Shown: one piece after another, positions 59,856-64,000 of the stretch
How the letters are laid out: each line of letters begins with the position of its first letter
Position numbering within the stretch: position 1 is the stretch's first letter
Source: Geothermobacter ehrlichii
Lineage (GTDB): Bacteria > Desulfobacterota > Desulfuromonadia > Desulfuromonadales > Geothermobacteraceae
Reading direction: 5' to 3'
DNA length: 64,000 nucleotides
Assembly: GCF_008124615.1 (NCBI RefSeq)
Contig: NZ_VNIB01000001.1
Location: 372,001 to 436,000 of the forward strand
Program-made: the position numbers and the translations under genes
The notes under the pieces: model-generated
Database searches by the model: none
What the model saw: the letters and a program-made list of their open reading frames with translations, nothing else
What the model was told of the DNA's origin: nothing

Positions 59856-60973
59856 TGACCGGCAGGGAAGAGAAATTCATGTGCCGGGCTCTTGAGCTCG
59901 CGCGCCTGGGAGATGGGCGGACACGGCCCAACCCTCCCGTCGGTGCTGTCATCGTACGGGACGGTGTCGTGGTCGGAGAGGGCTGGCACCGGCGCGCCGG
60001 TCAACCGCATGCCGAAATCGAAGCCCTGCTGCAGGCCGGGGAAGCCGCGCGCGGGGCGGAGATCTACGTCACCCTCGAGCCCTGTTCGCACACCGGGCGG
60101 ACCGGACCCTGTGCCATGGCCCTGATCGAGGCCGGCATCCGCCGGGTGGTAACGGGTATTGAGGATCCCAACCCGGTCGTGGCCGGCCGCGGGCTGGCGA
60201 TGCTGCGCCAGGCCGGAATCGAGGTCGAAACCGGCCTGCTCGCGGATGAGTGCCGCTGGCTCATCGGGCCGTTTCGCACCTTCATGCTCGCCGGGCGGCC
60301 GCTGACAACGCTCAAGGCGGCGGTGACCCTGGACGGGCGCACCGCCACCGGACATGGCGAGAGCCAGTGGATTTCCTGCGAAGAGAGCAGGCTCGACGTC
60401 CACCGGTTCCGCGACCGGGTCGACGCCATCATGGTCGGCGTCGGCACGGTTCTGCGTGACAATCCGCGTCTGACTACCCGGTTGCCGGACGGTGCCGGGC
60501 GGGATCCGCTGCGGGTGGTCGTCGACTCGCGACTGCGCACTCCGCCCGAGGCCGCCGTCGTTCGCGGTGAGGCCGGCGCCGGCGTCATCATCGCCACCAC
60601 GCCGCAGGCCGACCCGCAGCGCATCAGGGCGCTCGAGGCGGCCGGCGCCGAAATCCTGATCTGCGACGAGATCGAGGGACAGGGCGTTGATCCTAAGTCG
60701 CTGTTGCGGGCGCTGGCCGAGCGGGAGATCATGCATCTGATGCTCGAGGGCGGCGCCACCCTCAATCGCAGTCTGCTGAAGGCGCGGCTGATCGACCGGG
60801 TCCGCCTCTATGTGGCGCCGGTGCTGTTCGGCGGCGACGACGGCGCCGGACTTTTCAGCGGTCCCGATGTCGGCTATATAAGGGCGGCCCATCGCCTGCG
60901 CTACCATCGTGTCGACCGCGTCGGCAGCGATCTGCTCATCGAAGGGGAGATGCTACCATGTTCACCGGACTGA
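59855..60973 (+). CDS. ribD: Bifunctional riboflavin deaminase/reductase RibD
   Basis: RibD (372 residues) performs the second and third steps of riboflavin synthesis. The deaminase half has HAEIEAL and PCSHTGRTGPC, the reductase half LKAAVTLDGRTAT, DAIMVGVGTVLRDNP and LMLEGGATLN. It overlaps nrdR by 1 nt and ribE by 16 nt, so no space exists for an FMN riboswitch here. Confidence 0.96.
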   Translation: MTGREEKFMCRALELARLGDGRTRPNPPVGAVIVRDGVVVGEGWHRRAGQPHAEIEALLQAGEAARGAEIYVTLEPCSHTGRTGPCAMALIEAGIRRVVTGIEDPNPVVAGRGLAMLRQAGIEVETGLLADECRWLIGPFRTFMLAGRPLTTLKAAVTLDGRTATGHGESQWISCEESRLDVHRFRDRVDAIMVGVGTVLRDNPRLTTRLPDGAGRDPLRVVVDSRLRTPPEAAVVRGEAGAGVIIATTPQADPQRIRALEAAGAEILICDEIEGQGVDPKSLLRALAEREIMHLMLEGGATLNRSLLKARLIDRVRLYVAPVLFGGDDGAGLFSGPDVGYIRAAHRLRYHRVDRVGSDLLIEGEMLPCSPD

Positions 60974-61602
60974 TCGAGGATGTCGGTATCCTGCGCCGTT
61001 TCCAGCGTGGCGGCAGCCTGTGCCAGCTGACCATCGCCACCGGCCTGCCGGTGACCAGCCTCCGGCTCGGAGACAGTGTCGCGGTCAACGGCGCCTGTCT
61101 GACGGTCGTCCATGTCGGCAGCGACGAGTTTACCGTCGATGTTTCGCCGGAAACGCTCGAGCGCACGGTGCTGGCGGCTCTGCAGCCGGGGGACCGGGTC
61201 AACCTGGAACGGGCGTTGCGTCTCGGCGACCGGCTCGGTGGCCATATCGTCACCGGGCACGTCGATGCCATCGCCACGCTGCGTTCGCGGCGCACGGCGG
61301 GCAACGCCGAAGTTCTCGATTTTGCCCTGGAGGCGGAGGCGCTCCGCTACCTGGTGGAAAAGGGATCGGTCGCCATCGACGGCATCAGTCTGACGGTCAA
61401 CAGCGTCGGGGCCGACGGTTTTTCCGTCGCCATCATCCCCCATACACTGGAAAAAACGACGCTGTTTGCCATCAGACCCGGACAGAAGGTTAATATAGAG
61501 ACGGATATTCTCGGGAAATATGTCGAACGCCTGCTGCAGGGCCGAACGGATCGCAACGAGGGGTTGAGCCTCGATCTTCTGGCCCGCAACGGTTTTCTCT
61601 GA
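60958..61602 (+). CDS. ribE: Riboflavin synthase alpha subunit
   Basis: This 214-residue protein has two homologous lumazine-binding barrels. The start [10 protein letters not shown] is typical, with VNGACLTV in the first barrel and IDGISLTV in the second. It dismutates lumazine to riboflavin. It is full length and sits between ribD and ribBA. Confidence 0.95.
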   Translation: MFTGLIEDVGILRRFQRGGSLCQLTIATGLPVTSLRLGDSVAVNGACLTVVHVGSDEFTVDVSPETLERTVLAALQPGDRVNLERALRLGDRLGGHIVTGHVDAIATLRSRRTAGNAEVLDFALEAEALRYLVEKGSVAIDGISLTVNSVGADGFSVAIIPHTLEKTTLFAIRPGQKVNIETDILGKYVERLLQGRTDRNEGLSLDLLARNGFL

Positions 61603-61613
61603 AAGAGGTTGTC

Positions 61614-62819
61614 ATGCCGCTAGCGAAGATTGAAGCGGCCCTGGAGGACATCCGCCAGGGCAAGATGGTCATTCTGGTCGATGACGAGGACCGGGAGAAC
61701 GAGGGCGACCTGACCATGGCCGCCGAGAAGGTAACGCCCGAGGCGATCAATTTCATGGCCAAGTACGGCCGGGGGCTGATCTGTCTCTCGCTGACCGAGG
61801 AGCGCGCCGATTATCTCGACCTGCCGCTGATGGTGCAGGCCAACACCTCGTCTTTCGGTACCGCCTTCACTGTGTCGATCGAGGCCCGTCGCGGCGTGAC
61901 CACCGGCATTTCCGCCGCCGACCGCGCCCGTACCATCCAGGTGGCCATCGCCGACGAAACCGGTCCGTCCGACCTGGCGCGGCCGGGTCATGTCTTTCCG
62001 CTGCGGGCCAAAAAGGGCGGGGTGCTGGTGCGCGCCGGCCAGACCGAAGGATCGGTCGATCTGGCGCGGCTGGCCGGACTCAAGCCGGCCGGGGTCATCT
62101 GCGAGATCATGAACGAAGACGGCACCATGGCGCGGATGCCCGAATTGCGGAAATTCGCCGATCAGCATGGACTGAAGATCGTCACCATCGCCGATCTTGT
62201 CGCCTACCGCATGCGCAAGGAACTGCTGGTGCGCCGGGCGGCAGAGACCGTCCTGCCGACACCCTACGGCGGCGAATTTCGCGCCATCGCCTACGAGAAC
62301 GACGTCGACAACCTGAATCATCTGGCCTTGGTCAAGGGGGAGATCGACGGCGAAAAACCGGTGTTGGTGCGCGTCCATTCCGAATGTCTCACAGGTGACG
62401 TCTTCGGTTCCCAGCGCTGCGACTGCGGCGATCAGCTGCATGCGGCGATGCAGATGATCGCCGACGAAGGCGCCGGCGTCATCCTCTACATGCGCCAGGA
62501 GGGGCGGGGCATCGGACTGATCAACAAGCTGCGCGCCTACGCCCTGCAGGACCAGGGCTGCGATACGGTCGAGGCCAACGAAATGCTCGGTTTCAAGGCC
62601 GACCTGCGCGACTATGGCATCGGCGCCCAGATCCTTTCCGAGCTCGGAGTCCGCAAGATTCGGCTGATGACCAACAATCCGCGCAAGATTGTCGGTCTCG
62701 AAGGTTACGGCCTGGAGATCGTCGAACGGGTGCCGATTCAGGTCGAACCGACCGGTGAAAACCTGAAGTACCTGAAAACCAAGAGAGAAAAGCTGGGGCA
62801 TCTGCTGGAAAACATCTGA
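61614..62819 (+). CDS. ribBA: Bifunctional DHBP synthase/GTP cyclohydrolase II
   Basis: RibBA (401 residues) has an N-terminal 3,4-dihydroxy-2-butanone 4-phosphate synthase ([28 protein letters not shown]) and a C-terminal GTP cyclohydrolase II ([28 protein letters not shown]). In the first half the usual metal-ligand motif GHTE reads GQTE ([14 protein letters not shown], near 62034-62045), which may lower activity or be a lineage variant. GAGG lies upstream of the ATG. Confidence 0.95.
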   Translation: MPLAKIEAALEDIRQGKMVILVDDEDRENEGDLTMAAEKVTPEAINFMAKYGRGLICLSLTEERADYLDLPLMVQANTSSFGTAFTVSIEARRGVTTGISAADRARTIQVAIADETGPSDLARPGHVFPLRAKKGGVLVRAGQTEGSVDLARLAGLKPAGVICEIMNEDGTMARMPELRKFADQHGLKIVTIADLVAYRMRKELLVRRAAETVLPTPYGGEFRAIAYENDVDNLNHLALVKGEIDGEKPVLVRVHSECLTGDVFGSQRCDCGDQLHAAMQMIADEGAGVILYMRQEGRGIGLINKLRAYALQDQGCDTVEANEMLGFKADLRDYGIGAQILSELGVRKIRLMTNNPRKIVGLEGYGLEIVERVPIQVEPTGENLKYLKTKREKLGHLLENI

Positions 62820-62852
62820 GCGGAATGCCAACCGATCAAAGGAGAAGATGTC

Positions 62853-63317
62853 ATGGTCAAGGTTGTCGAGGGAAAGCTGGAGGCCAGGGGGGTGAAAATC
62901 GCGCTGGTGGTCAGCCGTTTCAACAGTTTCATCTGTGACCGGCTGCTCGAAGGCGCACTCGACGCGCTGGTGCGCCACGGTGCCGAGGAAAAGGATCTGA
63001 CCATCGTCAAGGTGCCCGGGGCGTTTGAAATCCCCCTGACGGCACAGAAGCTGGCCACGTCCTCCAAGTATGATGCGGTCATCTGTCTCGGTGCGGTCAT
63101 CCGCGGCTCGACACCGCATTTCGACTATGTCAGCGCCGAGGTGTCCAAGGGGATCGCCGCAGTCGGTCTCGAGACCGGTGTGCCGGTCATCTTTGGCGTG
63201 CTGACCACCGACACCATCGAACAGGCGGTCGAGCGGGCCGGCAGCAAGGCGGGCAACAAGGGCGCCGAAGCTGCGATCAGCGCCATCGAAATGGTCAATC
63301 TCTGCAAGGCTCTCTGA
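62853..63317 (+). CDS. ribH: 6,7-dimethyl-8-ribityllumazine synthase
   Basis: RibH (154 residues) condenses the two riboflavin precursors to lumazine. Motifs: [29 protein letters not shown], the substrate loop [14 protein letters not shown] and [23 protein letters not shown]. It is full length and the last rib gene before nusB. Confidence 0.97.
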   Translation: MVKVVEGKLEARGVKIALVVSRFNSFICDRLLEGALDALVRHGAEEKDLTIVKVPGAFEIPLTAQKLATSSKYDAVICLGAVIRGSTPHFDYVSAEVSKGIAAVGLETGVPVIFGVLTTDTIEQAVERAGSKAGNKGAEAAISAIEMVNLCKAL

Positions 63318-63320
63318 TCG

Positions 63321-63791
63321 ATGGCCAGGGGAGTGCGTCGCCAGGGCAGGGAGCTGGCGTTGAAGATCATTTACGGCTTTGCCGGCCTGAACCAGGAGAT
63401 CGGCCGCATCCTGGCCGATTTCTGGCGGAACTTCCGTTTCCGTGACGACGTGCTGGGCGAGGCGGTCGAAGATGCGGAGGCGGTTCCAGACGAAGTGCGC
63501 CAGTTCGCCGATGAACTGGCCAGGGGGGTACACGCGCATCTCGAGCGGATCGACGCGCGCATTGCGGACTGTTCCCGCAACTGGAGTCTCGACCGCATGG
63601 CGAGGGTCGATCTGGCCCTGTTGCGCCTGGGAACCTATGAACTGCTTTTCTGTCCCGATGTGCCGACCAGCGTCGTCATCAACGAGGCGATCGAAATCGG
63701 CAAGCGGTTCGGCACCGCCGAAACCCCGGGCTTCGTCAACGGCATTCTCGATCGTATCGCCCGCGACCGGGAGGCGAAATCGGCCGGATGA
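63321..63791 (+). CDS. nusB: Transcription antitermination factor NusB
   Basis: NusB (156 residues) supports rRNA antitermination. It starts ARGVRRQGRELALKIIYGF and ends with DVPTSVVINEAIEIGKRFGTAETPGFVNGILDRI, the family signature. The middle is a helical bundle. It follows ribH by 3 nt, the usual arrangement. Confidence 0.96.
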   Translation: MARGVRRQGRELALKIIYGFAGLNQEIGRILADFWRNFRFRDDVLGEAVEDAEAVPDEVRQFADELARGVHAHLERIDARIADCSRNWSLDRMARVDLALLRLGTYELLFCPDVPTSVVINEAIEIGKRFGTAETPGFVNGILDRIARDREAKSAG

Positions 63792-64000
63792 GCAGACTTC
63801 AGGAGGTTGTTTCGCCGCCCGACCGGATCGAGGCCGATCTGGCCGTGGTCTTTTTCGAACCCGCCACCGTTGCGCCGGACGGCCCCGCCGGTCTGTTCGA
63901 TTGCCGGCTCGGCGGGGTGCTGGCCGATCATCTGCGCAGCACCGAAGGAGGCCGGCTTGAGCAACGGCTTCTCGTCCGTTCGTCAGGACGGATCGCCAGC
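63788..64000 (+). CDS. Partial gene, N-terminus of a possible M17-like peptidase
   Basis: ATG 63788 overlaps the nusB stop (ATGA) and the frame stays open to the window edge (71 residues). The start MSRLQEVVSPPDRIEADLAVVFFEP and LGGVLADHLRSTEGGRLEQRLLVRSSGRIAS resemble the N-terminal domain of leucyl-aminopeptidase-like (M17) proteins. Too little is present to be sure, and the catalytic part, if any, is outside the window. Confidence 0.5.
   Translation, partial: MSRLQEVVSPPDRIEADLAVVFFEPATVAPDGPAGLFDCRLGGVLADHLRSTEGGRLEQRLLVRSSGRIAS

Noticed and set aside
59830-59870. FMN riboswitch upstream of ribD
   Set aside because: nrdR and ribD overlap by one base, so there is no leader, and no RFN-type conserved blocks are visible in the upstream sequence.
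61620-63539. 639-codon antisense frame across ribBA, ribH and nusB
   Set aside because: It spans three well-defined genes and their gaps, has no family similarity that I can see, and is a by-product of codon bias on the real strand.
1-64000. tRNA, rRNA, CRISPR arrays, insertion sequences or prophage
   Set aside because: No cloverleaf-like gaps, repeat-spacer arrays, transposase or integrase genes were seen. Nearly all sequence is taken by housekeeping or motility genes in consistent operons.

Overview
The window is about 64 kb of a high-GC, Gram-negative, flagellated bacterium. Gene order, sigma-54 style flagellar control, CheX/CheC-type phosphatases in place of CheZ, a FleQ/NtrC-type activator, and the run yceD-rpmF-plsX-fabHDG-acpP-fabF-rpiB-glyA-nrdR-ribD-E-BA-H-nusB all point to the Desulfuromonadales/Geobacter branch (Desulfuromonadia). 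That placement is inference from gene content. Coding density is very high, with many ATGA or TGATG stop/start overlaps. I see no rRNA, tRNA, CRISPR array, prophage or insertion sequence.

Region 1 (1-19.9 kb, minus strand) is the flagellar basal body, hook, export and motor locus, in two transcription units. The first starts at a candidate sigma-54 promoter (19922-19937) and reads: envelope TPR protein, flgB, flgC, fliE, fliF, fliG, fliH, fliI, fliJ, motE-like, fliK, flgD, a TIGR02530-type flagellar operon protein, flgE. It ends at a strong terminator (6670-6712). The second starts at another candidate sigma-54 promoter (6573-6588) and reads motA, motB, fliL, fliM, fliN, fliO, fliP, fliQ, fliR, flhB, running off the left edge.

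Region 2 (20.0-30.0 kb, plus strand) is a chemotaxis operon behind a near-consensus sigma-28 promoter: cheA, cheW, cheR, cheB, cheD, an HDOD gene, cheY, two CheX-like genes, and a 601-residue protein with two CheC/CheX-like units plus a degenerate receiver. CheA has two phosphotransfer domains, the first interrupted by a cysteine/tryptophan-rich insert. A bidirectional terminator closes the region.

Region 3 (30.1-35.5 kb, minus strand) is regulatory: a lone receiver protein, a triple-PAS histidine kinase, an NtrC-type regulator with a PAS domain, and a short FleQ-like sigma-54 activator. The last has its own candidate sigma-54 promoter and an upstream repeat/palindrome array. These probably control the flagellar regulon.

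Region 4 (35.8-49.7 kb) is mixed housekeeping: tlyA, a tetrapyrrole-methylase-like gene, a U32 peptidase, a YhaO/YhaN-like nuclease/ATPase pair, HIT, an HD-type RelA/SpoT homologue with a probably dead synthetase, a polysaccharide deacetylase, a Bax-like glucosaminidase, yjbQ, a ferritin-like protein, two small unknown genes, htpG and fxsA.

Region 5 (49.8-64 kb) holds mazG, whose candidate promoter spacer contains a ten-base homopolymer, then the lipid synthesis operon, rpiB, glyA, dCMP deaminase, nrdR, the riboflavin genes and nusB. A partial gene runs off the right edge.

The observations I would check first are the chemotaxis phosphatase cassette, the modified CheA, the sigma-54 promoter/enhancer set, and the homopolymer in the mazG promoter.
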